DNA of 64,000 nucleotides from Roseateles asaccharophilus (GTDB lineage: Bacteria > Pseudomonadota > Gammaproteobacteria > Burkholderiales > Burkholderiaceae_C), in contig NZ_SNXE01000013.1 of the NCBI RefSeq assembly GCF_004362405.1, positions 20,049-84,048 on the forward strand. The letters run 5' to 3'. The position numbers and the translations under genes are program-made. The notes beneath the pieces are model-generated. The model ran no database searches and was not told the DNA's origin. It worked only from the letters and a program-made list of their open reading frames with translations. This document shows, in pieces, positions 54,425 through 61,215 of the stretch (position 1 is the stretch's first letter; each line of letters starts with the position of its first letter).

Positions 54425-54442
54425 GCAACTGATGCTCGCTTC

Positions 54443-54504
54443 TTTATCAAGAAGGCATGTGCGCCACCAGCTGGTGGGGGCCACCGATCAAGGCGGCTTT
54501 ATCA
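54443..54504 (+). promoter_or_regulatory. Direct repeats and palindrome upstream of the HTH gene
   Basis: TTTATCA occurs at 54443-54449 and 54498-54504, each followed by a related GGCATGTG or GGCATATG. Between them lies the perfect 14-bp palindrome CCACCAGCTGGTGG (54464-54477). The second copy overlaps a -10-like TATCAT (54500-54505). The HTH protein encoded next could bind here to control itself; this is inference. Confidence 0.4.
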
Positions 54505-54511
54505 TAGGCAT

Positions 54512-55111
54512 ATGTCCACCGCCCCCCGGGACCTTGCGCAGATCCGCCTGGACAACGCGCTGATCCTGTTCGAAGAGTTCGTCACCGCCACCGTCAAGCA
54601 TCCCGACGCCGCCACCCTGCGGGGCCTGGAGCGTCGGTTCGCGGAGCGTTTGCAGATCCAACCCAGCTACTGGAGCCAGATCAAAGGCCGCTCGCGCCAG
54701 ATCGGCGAGCGCCTGGCGCGCCAGTTCGAGCAACTGAGCCACAAGCCCATGGGCTGGATGGACCAGGAGCATCTGAACCCGGCCGCGGGCAGCGCCACGG
54801 CCGCCGAGCCCCTTCCGGGGCTGCCCCAGGATGATGACGAGCGCTTCATCGTCGGCCTGGTGCTCACCTACTACCGGCGCCACCCTCAACGCGCCCGTAC
54901 CCGGCTGCTGGACCTGCTGGGCGAGGTGCTGACTCCCGGGGCGCCTTTGGCGGCCCCGCCCGCCCCGGCCGCTGTCGTCGCGCGTGCGCCCCTGGCACCG
55001 GGTGTGGTGCGCCCCCCCAAGCCACCGGCAGCGCCGCCGGTGGACGAGGCCGTCGAGGCCTGGCGCAAGCTGCAGCAGGGCGTGGCCCCGCTCAAGGGCA
55101 AGAAACGCTGA
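54512..55111 (+). CDS. HTH (Cro/CI-like) DNA-binding protein, unknown role
   Basis: A 199-residue protein. Residues about 35-75 (RGLERRFAERLQIQPSYWSQ, then IKGRSRQIGERLARQFEQLS) read as a lambda-repressor-like helix-turn-helix. A middle helix (DERFIVGLVLTYYRRHPQRA) and a Pro/Ala/Val-rich C-terminal tail follow. No effector domain is recognised. TATCAT ends 7 bp before the ATG and there is no Shine-Dalgarno, so translation may be leaderless. It is flanked by repeat elements at 54443-54504 and 55216-55262. Confidence 0.6.
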   Translation: MSTAPRDLAQIRLDNALILFEEFVTATVKHPDAATLRGLERRFAERLQIQPSYWSQIKGRSRQIGERLARQFEQLSHKPMGWMDQEHLNPAAGSATAAEPLPGLPQDDDERFIVGLVLTYYRRHPQRARTRLLDLLGEVLTPGAPLAAPPAPAAVVARAPLAPGVVRPPKPPAAPPVDEAVEAWRKLQQGVAPLKGKKR

Positions 55112-55215
55112 ACCTCGCCGGGGGCCCGGCGCGCCCCGGCATCGCTTCGCAAGGCCGGCCGCCCGCGATGCCGTGGCATGGGCACCCCTAATTTGTTGTG
55201 GCACAAAGATAAAAA

Positions 55216-55262
55216 CCACTTGCGCAAGATAATCAATTGTTTATCATTTGCGCAAGTTGTGG
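55216..55262. promoter_or_regulatory. AT-rich nested dyad element
   Basis: Within the 483-bp gene-free stretch 55112-55594 lies a 47-bp dyad. From outside in: CCAC/GTGG, TTGCGCAA (55220-55227) and TTGCGCAA (55248-55255), GATAA/TTATC, and CAATTG at the centre. TTGCGCAA is itself palindromic. A further GTTGTGG (near 55195) and CCACAAC (55272-55278) frame the element. The base composition is strikingly AT-rich for this genome. The rest of the gap shows no gene. Confidence 0.6.
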
Positions 55263-55594
55263 ACTTGGTTCACCACAACGAGGCCCTCAGGCCGCAAGGC
55301 CCAACCCTGACCTCACCGATCGCCCAAGCGCTCGCCGCTGCAGTTCCGCCGTACAGCCCGAACCTGGCCACGGCGCGATCAGCCAGACCGCGATGCTGCT
55401 GAGCTCGGTACGCGCAAGAGCCACCGGCCCGTCCGGGCTCTGACCGACTGTCTTTCTTCTCAGTTCAGAACGCTGCGTGTTGCCCAGTGGCGCCGCCGCA
55501 TGCGCGGAATCCTCCGCCCAAACAGCCGCACTGCCCACGGCAGCGCGGCGCCCATGACCCGATGACCGCGAGCCCGGCTCGCAAGGAGTGGCTT

Positions 55595-55789
55595 ATGCCC
55601 CAGTTCACCTCTCCGCGCCCTCAAGGCCTGCAGCTGAAGCTGCGCAAGCCGCGCAATCCCCTGGTCGCCCCCAGTCTGCAACGCCTGGCAGGCCGCCATG
55701 GCAGCGCGCGCAAGGGGCTGCGCCAGCAGGCCAAGCATGCATTGCTGAAGGAAATCCGTCAGCTGCCCTCGATAGACCACAGCCCCTGA
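55595..55789 (+). CDS. Small basic protein, unknown function
   Basis: A 64-residue protein (MPQFTSPRPQGLQLKLRKPR at the start), rich in Arg, Lys, Gln and Leu with no Asp outside the last five residues or so. AAGGAG is placed 7 bp before the ATG, which supports real translation. It has no recognised domain; the charge suggests nucleic-acid or ribosome contact, but this is speculation. It is followed 40 bp later by another small gene. Confidence 0.5.
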   Translation: MPQFTSPRPQGLQLKLRKPRNPLVAPSLQRLAGRHGSARKGLRQQAKHALLKEIRQLPSIDHSP

Positions 55790-55829
55790 CACACAGCAGC
55801 TCAGGGGCATCCCCCACGGGAGATGCATC

Positions 55830-56093
55830 ATGAAGACCAAGACCATTCAACTGCGGGGCCGGGCCCCGGTGGAACCCAGCCTGATCAGCCGTCCCGTCTG
55901 GCGCCAGCAACTGGCTGGCGGCCTGCGGCGCAGCGGCAGCGGCCTGCTGCGGCTGGCCGAGCGCCTGACCAGTCAGGGGCGTCGCCGCACGGTGCCCGAG
56001 CTGGAGTTCTACGCCGAGGCCGGAGCGCCCGAAGGCGCCCTTTATCAGGACGGCCAGCTGGTCGGCCTGCTGCCCGGCGTCACCCGGTTGTGA
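55830..56093 (+). CDS. Small protein, unknown function
   Basis: An 87-residue protein (MKTKTIQLRGRAPVEPSLIS at the start) with a basic middle (RLAERLTSQGRRRTVPELEF) and a C-terminal strand-turn-strand (GALYQDGQLVGLLPGVTRL). GGGAG precedes the ATG. No family is recognised. Together with the 64-residue gene just upstream it may form a two-gene unit downstream of the AT-rich dyad. Confidence 0.5.
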   Translation: MKTKTIQLRGRAPVEPSLISRPVWRQQLAGGLRRSGSGLLRLAERLTSQGRRRTVPELEFYAEAGAPEGALYQDGQLVGLLPGVTRL

Positions 56094-56173
56094 GCCCTGG
56101 CCGCCGCGCCCAGGCTTCAGTGCGGGCGAGTTCATGCCGATATACGATCACCACAAGAACACGGTGATCCTGC

Positions 56174-57019
56174 ATGACTCCGCCCGCCCCGATCCTGCCG
56201 CTGCAAGAGGCCCTGCCCAGCCTGGGAGCCTGGACCGCTGCCTTTCGTTCGGCGGAGATCCCCGTGCTGGCCAGCACCGCCGAGTCGCTGGAGCTGATGC
56301 GCGCCAATGAAGACGCCTTCGATGCCAACAGCATTGGCGAGATGCTGATCTCGGACCCGCTGATGACGCTGAAGGTGCTGGCCCATGCCGCGGCCTACCA
56401 CCCTGACAAGCGTCACACCGATGCCGAGACGGTGACCGCCGCCATCGTCTGGATGGGCATCACGCCCTTCTTTCGGGCTTTCGGTCCCCAACCTACGGTC
56501 GAAGAACATTTGCGCCAGCAGCCGGCGGCCCTGGACGGGCTGATGCGGGTGCTGCGTCGCGCGGACCGGGCCGCGCACTTCGCCCTGGGCTTTGCCGCGC
56601 ACCGCGCAGACCCCGACTCGGCCGTGATCCACAGCGCGGCCTGCCTGCACGACTTTGCCGAGATGCTGCTGTGGATTCATGCCCCTGCCTTGGCCCTGCA
56701 AATCCGCCAGCGGCAGTCCATGAATCGTCAACTGCGCAGCGCCGCGGTGCAGCGTGACGTCCTCAATATCGAACTGGCTGACCTGGAGCAGTCCTTGATG
56801 AAGGCCTGGCATCTGCCCGAGCTGCTGGCCCACATCACCGACGACAAGCGCGGCCTGGACCCGCAGGTGCAGACCGTTCGTCTGGCCGTGCGCCTGGCCC
56901 GACACACCGCCGATGGCTGGGACGATCCGGCCGTACCCGACGATCTCAGCGATATCGCGCAGCTGCTCAATCTGGCACCCGGCGCGGCGGAGCGACTGGT
57001 GCACGAACTGGATGTCTGA
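56174..57019 (+). CDS. HDOD-domain protein
   Basis: A 281-residue protein. Residues about 15-220 form an HDOD helical domain (SAEIPVLASTAESLELMRAN, IGEMLISDPLMTLKVLAHAA, AVIHSAACLHDFAEMLLWIH). HDOD proteins are HD-like but usually lack phosphohydrolase activity and act in signalling, often with c-di-GMP pathways. Only one domain is present. It overlaps or abuts the methyltransferase gene downstream. Confidence 0.85.
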   Translation: MTPPAPILPLQEALPSLGAWTAAFRSAEIPVLASTAESLELMRANEDAFDANSIGEMLISDPLMTLKVLAHAAAYHPDKRHTDAETVTAAIVWMGITPFFRAFGPQPTVEEHLRQQPAALDGLMRVLRRADRAAHFALGFAAHRADPDSAVIHSAACLHDFAEMLLWIHAPALALQIRQRQSMNRQLRSAAVQRDVLNIELADLEQSLMKAWHLPELLAHITDDKRGLDPQVQTVRLAVRLARHTADGWDDPAVPDDLSDIAQLLNLAPGAAERLVHELDV

Positions 57020-57026
57020 GACTCGC

Positions 57027-57632
57027 ATGGCCGGCCCCAGCCAAGACTTCTGGCAAGAACGCTTTGAGCGCGGCGACACCCCCTGGGACCGCGGCGCGCC
57101 CCATCCACAGCTGCAAGCCTGGCTGGCCCAGGGCCTCTTGAGCCCGGGCCAGCAGGTGCTGGTGCCGGGCTGCGGCCGCGGCCATGAGTTGCAGGCCCTG
57201 GGTCAGGCCGGCATTGCCGCCACCGGCCTGGACTACGCACCGGCCGCTGTGACCCTGGCGCGCGAACGCCTCGGGGCGCTGCCCGGCCGGGTGCTGCAGG
57301 CCGATGTACTGGCCTGGCAGCCCGAGCAGGCGCAGGACCGCGTCTACGAGCAGACCTGCCTGTGCGCCCTGCACCCTGATCAATGGCAGCGCTATGCGCA
57401 ACAGCTGCATGCCTGGCTCCGGCCCGGCGGCCTGCTGCTGGCGCTCTTCATGCAGGCGCGCCGCGAAGGCGCGGACCAGGGTCGGGTGGAAGGCCCGCCC
57501 TACCACGGCGACATCAACGCCATGCGCGCCCTCTTCCCGGCCGAGCGCTGGGACTGGCCAGCCCCGCCCTACCCGGCCGTGCGCCATGAGCGCGGCTGGT
57601 TCGAGTTGGCGGTGGTGCTGACGCGGCGCTGA
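57027..57632 (+). CDS. SAM-dependent methyltransferase, TPMT-like
   Basis: A 201-residue class I methyltransferase. SAM-binding motif I is VLVPGCGRGHELQALGQAG, preceded by WQERFERGDTPWDRGAPHP, the opening of the thiopurine S-methyltransferase family. YEQTCLCALHPDQW is the following motif. The natural substrate is unknown; relatives methylate thiols, selenium, tellurium or halide. The ATG at 57027 has a weak GAG upstream; an ATG at 57012 overlapping the HDOD stop is possible. Confidence 0.82.
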   Translation: MAGPSQDFWQERFERGDTPWDRGAPHPQLQAWLAQGLLSPGQQVLVPGCGRGHELQALGQAGIAATGLDYAPAAVTLARERLGALPGRVLQADVLAWQPEQAQDRVYEQTCLCALHPDQWQRYAQQLHAWLRPGGLLLALFMQARREGADQGRVEGPPYHGDINAMRALFPAERWDWPAPPYPAVRHERGWFELAVVLTRR

Positions 57633-57636
57633 AGCC

Positions 57637-58119
57637 CTACAGGGGCACGGCGGTGGTGTTCTTCAACCGGTCCAGCACAAAGCTGGTCTTGCAGTCCTGC
57701 ACGCTGGGGTGCTTGAGCAGGGTCTCGCTGATGAAGCGGGCGTAATGCGCCATGTCCTGCACCAGCACACGCAACAGATAGTCCATCTCGCCGGTCAGGG
57801 CCGCGCATTCCACCACCTCGGGCCAGGTCTGCACCGCGGCGCGGAACAGGTCCATGGGGTTGCGCTTGTGGCTCTCGGTCTGCTTTTCCAAGCGCACATT
57901 GATGTAAGCCGTGAGCGAGAGCCCCACCTTCTCGGGACGCACCAGGGCCACATAGGCCTGGATCGCGCCCGACTCCTCCAGCCGCCGCACACGGCGCAGC
58001 ACGGCCGAGGCCGAGAGATTGACCTGGGCGGCCAGGGCGTCATAGGTGACACGGCCGTCCTGCTGCAACGCCCTCAGAATGCGCCGGTCTATGGCATCGA
58101 GCTGGATTTCACCTTCCAT
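57637..58119 (-). CDS. Lrp/AsnC-family transcriptional regulator
   Basis: A 160-residue regulator. HTH at residues about 8-50 (LDAIDRRILRALQQDGRVTY, LAAQVNLSASAVLRRVRRLE), then the RAM ligand domain (VVECAALTGEMDYLLRVLVQ). It is divergent from hppD, with two palindromic sites in the 125-bp gap. It therefore probably controls tyrosine/phenylalanine catabolism, with an aromatic amino acid or its keto acid as effector. The start at 58119 matches the family N-terminus. Confidence 0.88.
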   Translation of the reverse strand: MEGEIQLDAIDRRILRALQQDGRVTYDALAAQVNLSASAVLRRVRRLEESGAIQAYVALVRPEKVGLSLTAYINVRLEKQTESHKRNPMDLFRAAVQTWPEVVECAALTGEMDYLLRVLVQDMAHYARFISETLLKHPSVQDCKTSFVLDRLKNTTAVPL

Positions 58120-58130
58120 ACTTGGAGTTT

Positions 58131-58186
58131 CGCAGGATTCCTGCGCTCGCGACAAAGCTCGCGCCTGAGATCGCAAGAATCCTGCG
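58131..58186. promoter_or_regulatory. Paired operators in the lrp-hppD intergenic region
   Basis: The palindrome CGCAGGATTCCTGCG (58131-58145; 7-bp arms around T) is repeated as CGCAAGAATCCTGCG (58172-58186) with two changes. Centre-to-centre distance is 41 bp, about four helical turns, which suits Lrp-type octamers binding one face of the DNA. Both sites lie upstream of hppD (start 58245). Confidence 0.65.
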
Positions 58187-58244
58187 CCCCGGCCCTTCTA
58201 AAGTCTTGACCTATCGCAAGGCATTCAAAGCAGGAGACCCCGCC

Positions 58245-59381
58245 ATGGCCGCATTCACTCCCTGGGACAACCCCATGGGCACCGATGGCTTCGAGTTCAT
58301 CGAATTCGCCGCACCCGATCCCGCCGCGCTCGGCCAGCTGTTCGAAACCATGGGCTTCACCGCCGTGGCCAAGCACCGCCACAAGAACGTGACCCTGTAC
58401 CGCCAGGGCGGCGTGAACTTCATCATCAATGCCGAGAGCGACAGCTTTGCCCAGCGCTTTGCGCGCCTGCACGGCCCCTCGATCTGCGCCATCGCCTTCC
58501 GCGTCAAGGACGCCGCCCATGCCTACCAGCGCGCGCTGGAGCTGGGTGCCTGGGGCTTTGACAACAAGACCGGCCCCATGGAGCTGAACATTCCGGCCAT
58601 CAAGGGCATTGGCGACTCGCTGATCTATCTGGTGGACCGCTGGCAGGGCAAGAACGGCGCCGCCGCCGGTGAGATCGGCAATATCTCGATCTACGACGTG
58701 GACTTCGTGCCCCTGCTGGACGCTGAGGGCAAGCCCGTGGATGCCAACCCCAAGGGCAATGGACTGACCTATATCGACCACCTGACGCACAACGTCTTCC
58801 GCGGTCGCATGAAGGAATGGGCTGACTTCTACGAGCGCCTGTTCAACTTCCGCGAGGTGCGCTACTTCGACATTGAGGGCAAGCTGACCGGCCTGAAGAG
58901 CAAAGCCATGACCAGCCCCTGCGGCAAGATCCGCATCCCCATCAACGAGAGCAGCGACGACAAGAGCCAGATCGCCGAGTACCTGGATCTGTATCACGGC
59001 GAGGGCATCCAGCACGTGGCCCTGGGCACCGACGACATCTACACGACCGTCGAGGGCATGAAGGCCGGCGGCGTGGTGTTCCAGGACACCATCGACACCT
59101 ACTTCGACCTGATCGACAAGCGCCTGCCCGGCCATGGCGAGCGCGTGGACGATCTGCGCCGCCTGCGCATCCTGATCGACGGCGCGGCCCATCTGGGCGC
59201 CGAGAAGGAGCTGCTGCTGCAGATCTTCACCAAGGAAGTGATCGGCCCCATCTTCTTCGAGCTGATCCAGCGCAAGGGCAATGAGGGCTTCGGCGAGGGC
59301 AACTTCAAGGCCCTGTTTGAGAGCATCGAGCTGGACCAGATCCGCCGCGGCGTCCTGAAGGACGACAAGGCCTCGGTCTGA
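58245..59381 (+). CDS. hppD: 4-Hydroxyphenylpyruvate dioxygenase
   Basis: A 378-residue Fe(II) enzyme that turns 4-hydroxyphenylpyruvate into homogentisate in tyrosine breakdown. It has two vicinal-oxygen-chelate domains. Metal ligands are seen in YIDHLTHNV (His), GIQHVALGTDDI (His) and the Glu near the C-terminus (PIFFELIQRKGNEGFGEGNF). The ATG at 58245 has AGGAG upstream. A hairpin with a CTTTA tail follows the gene. Confidence 0.95.
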   Translation: MAAFTPWDNPMGTDGFEFIEFAAPDPAALGQLFETMGFTAVAKHRHKNVTLYRQGGVNFIINAESDSFAQRFARLHGPSICAIAFRVKDAAHAYQRALELGAWGFDNKTGPMELNIPAIKGIGDSLIYLVDRWQGKNGAAAGEIGNISIYDVDFVPLLDAEGKPVDANPKGNGLTYIDHLTHNVFRGRMKEWADFYERLFNFREVRYFDIEGKLTGLKSKAMTSPCGKIRIPINESSDDKSQIAEYLDLYHGEGIQHVALGTDDIYTTVEGMKAGGVVFQDTIDTYFDLIDKRLPGHGERVDDLRRLRILIDGAAHLGAEKELLLQIFTKEVIGPIFFELIQRKGNEGFGEGNFKALFESIELDQIRRGVLKDDKASV

Positions 59382-59388
59382 TGCATCC

Positions 59389-59416
59389 CGCCCTCCCGGG
59401 ATGGGAGGGCGCTTTA
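59389..59416 (+). terminator. Terminator-like hairpin after hppD
   Basis: CGCCCTCCC and GGGAGGGCG form a 9-bp perfect stem with a GGGAT loop, followed by CTTTA. The short T-run makes it a modest terminator. It lies between the convergent hppD and lipase-like genes and overlaps the lipase stop. Confidence 0.55.
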
Positions 59417-60322
59417 GGCCGCAGCGCCCAGCTCGGCCTGAACCCAGGCCCAGACCTGAGGATCAAAGGCCAGTTGCAGATGCCCCCGCCCGGCCAGGTG
59501 CCGGGCCTCGGTGCCGCTCAGCACGGCGGTGCCGGCGGGATAGACCACCTGATCGGCATTGCTGTAGACGCAGAGCAGGCGCGCGCGGAAGTCGGCCGAC
59601 TCTCCGGCCTCCAACTGCTGCAGCCAGTCGCAGCCTCGCCGCATCTGACGCCCGTTGGGCGTGCTCGCTACCGCGGCCAGCAAGGTGCCATGGTGCGGCG
59701 AGCCCAGGGTGATCACACGATGCAGGCGCTCCGGCCGCCCGCCCCCATGGCGCCGCCACCAGGCCCGTAGCGCCAAGCCGCCCATGCTGTGGGCCACCAC
59801 CAGGGGTGGCTGACCCGTGGCCCGCTCCAGGCGCTGCAGCGCCGCCTCGATCAGGTCTGCATAGGCATCAATGGAGCCATAGGCCGGCTCCAGCGTAGGG
59901 GCCACGCAGGCATGGCCCTGGGCACGCAGGCGCCGCAGCCAGCTGTTCCACAAGCCACGATTGCAGCTGTAGCCATGCAGCAGCAGCACCCCACGCCGGC
60001 CATTGGGCTGAGCGGGCAGATGGTCGGGCTCGGCCTCCGCGCGAAAGGGCTGCAGCCAGGCAAAGACCCGCTCGCAGACCCAGAATTCGCGCCAAGCGCT
60101 CACCAGCAGCTGCACCAGGCCCGGCCGCCCCGCCGGCTCGGCCCGGTTGACCCAATGCAGCGCCACAAAACCCAGGGCCAGTATCAAGCCATAAGCCCAG
60201 AAACCCAGCAGGGCCCAGGCAAGGGCCGCCCAAGCGCCTTGCTCGGGCCAAGCCCACAGTGCCAGGCCCGCAGCCAGGCCCATGCGCAGCAAGAGCTGCA
60301 GACGTTGAATCCATGCGTTCAT
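59414..60322 (-). CDS. Alpha/beta-hydrolase, lipase-like, membrane-anchored
   Basis: A 302-residue protein. Two hydrophobic helices near the N-terminus (about 13-30 and 32-55) suggest membrane anchoring. The hydrolase core has LLLHGYSCNRGLWNSWLRRL, the nucleophile elbow VVAHSMGGLALRAW (Ser), GSPHHGT and a C-terminal His in AGRGHLQLAF. This resembles triacylglycerol lipase-type esterases; the substrate is unknown. Confidence 0.8.
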   Translation of the reverse strand: MNAWIQRLQLLLRMGLAAGLALWAWPEQGAWAALAWALLGFWAYGLILALGFVALHWVNRAEPAGRPGLVQLLVSAWREFWVCERVFAWLQPFRAEAEPDHLPAQPNGRRGVLLLHGYSCNRGLWNSWLRRLRAQGHACVAPTLEPAYGSIDAYADLIEAALQRLERATGQPPLVVAHSMGGLALRAWWRRHGGGRPERLHRVITLGSPHHGTLLAAVASTPNGRQMRRGCDWLQQLEAGESADFRARLLCVYSNADQVVYPAGTAVLSGTEARHLAGRGHLQLAFDPQVWAWVQAELGAAA

Positions 60323-60376
60323 GGCCGCGCATCATCGCCGATGCGCAGCGCGGCGGGAGCGCGCCACAATCCAGGC

Positions 60377-61069
60377 ATGTCAGATCGGGACGATGAGCGC
60401 CAGGCGCTGCGCGAGCGCATCCAGGACTTTCTGCAAGCTGTGGCGGCCGAGGCCGCCGTGCGCCGCGCCGACCCAGCGCTGGACCGACGGGTGCTGGCGC
60501 TTAAGCATTACCAGCAGCAACGATTTGCACACAGCTACGCCGATCTGCTGGAGACGCCGCGCTACGGCCCGGCCGCCCGCTTCTTCCTGGATGAGCTCTA
60601 CGGCCCCAAGGACTTCAGCCAGCGCGATGCCCAGTTCGCCCGTGTCGTCCCCACCCTGGTACGCCTCTTCCCCGAGGAGGTGGTGCTGACCGTGGCCCAG
60701 CTGGCCGAGTTGCACGCCCTCTCGGAAAAGCTGGACAACGCCATGGCTCGCCACCTGCCTGGGCTTGAAATCAGCGCCGAGGACTATCGCCAAGCCTGGC
60801 AGGCCGCCGCCAGTCCGGCGCAGCGCGAGCAGCAGATCCGCCTGCTGCTGGCCGTGGGCGAAGCCCTGGAGGGCTTGACCCGCAAGCCGCTGCTGCGCCA
60901 GGCTCTTCGCATGATGCGCGGTCCCGCCGCGGCGGCGGGGCTCGGCGAGCTGCAGCAATTCCTGGAGACGGGCTTTGACACCTTCAAGGCCATGAAGGGC
61001 GCGCAGGAGTTTCTCCAGACCATCGCCACGCGCGAACGCGTGCTGGCGGCCACGCTCTTTGCCGGCTGA
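60377..61069 (+). CDS. FFLEELY-motif protein, unknown function
   Basis: A 230-residue helical protein. The segment RYGPAARFFLDELYGPKDFS is the hallmark of a proteobacterial family named for its FFLEELY motif, here FFLDELY. Charged helices dominate and no signal peptide is seen. CACAAT ends 7 bp before the ATG without a Shine-Dalgarno, so it may be leaderless. Frames further upstream stay open, but they overlap the divergent lipase-like gene. Confidence 0.7.
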   Translation: MSDRDDERQALRERIQDFLQAVAAEAAVRRADPALDRRVLALKHYQQQRFAHSYADLLETPRYGPAARFFLDELYGPKDFSQRDAQFARVVPTLVRLFPEEVVLTVAQLAELHALSEKLDNAMARHLPGLEISAEDYRQAWQAAASPAQREQQIRLLLAVGEALEGLTRKPLLRQALRMMRGPAAAAGLGELQQFLETGFDTFKAMKGAQEFLQTIATRERVLAATLFAG

Positions 61070-61215
61070 GGACCGGCGACATCCCTGACTGTCTCGCAGG
61101 CGACTGCGGCCTAGGGCAAGTCCCCTAGCCCGCACGGCAGGGCTGGCAGGACCATCGGAAAGCTCGCCGCCTTGGCGCCGCGGGCCACCGACAACAAGAC
61201 CTTTGGAGACCTGCG

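Noticed and set aside
54438..54453. Intrinsic terminator CTTCTT-TATC-AAGAAG after the EF-G gene
   Set aside because: The 6-bp stem is AT-rich and no T-run follows, so it is too weak; the same bases are better seen as part of the TTTATCA repeats.
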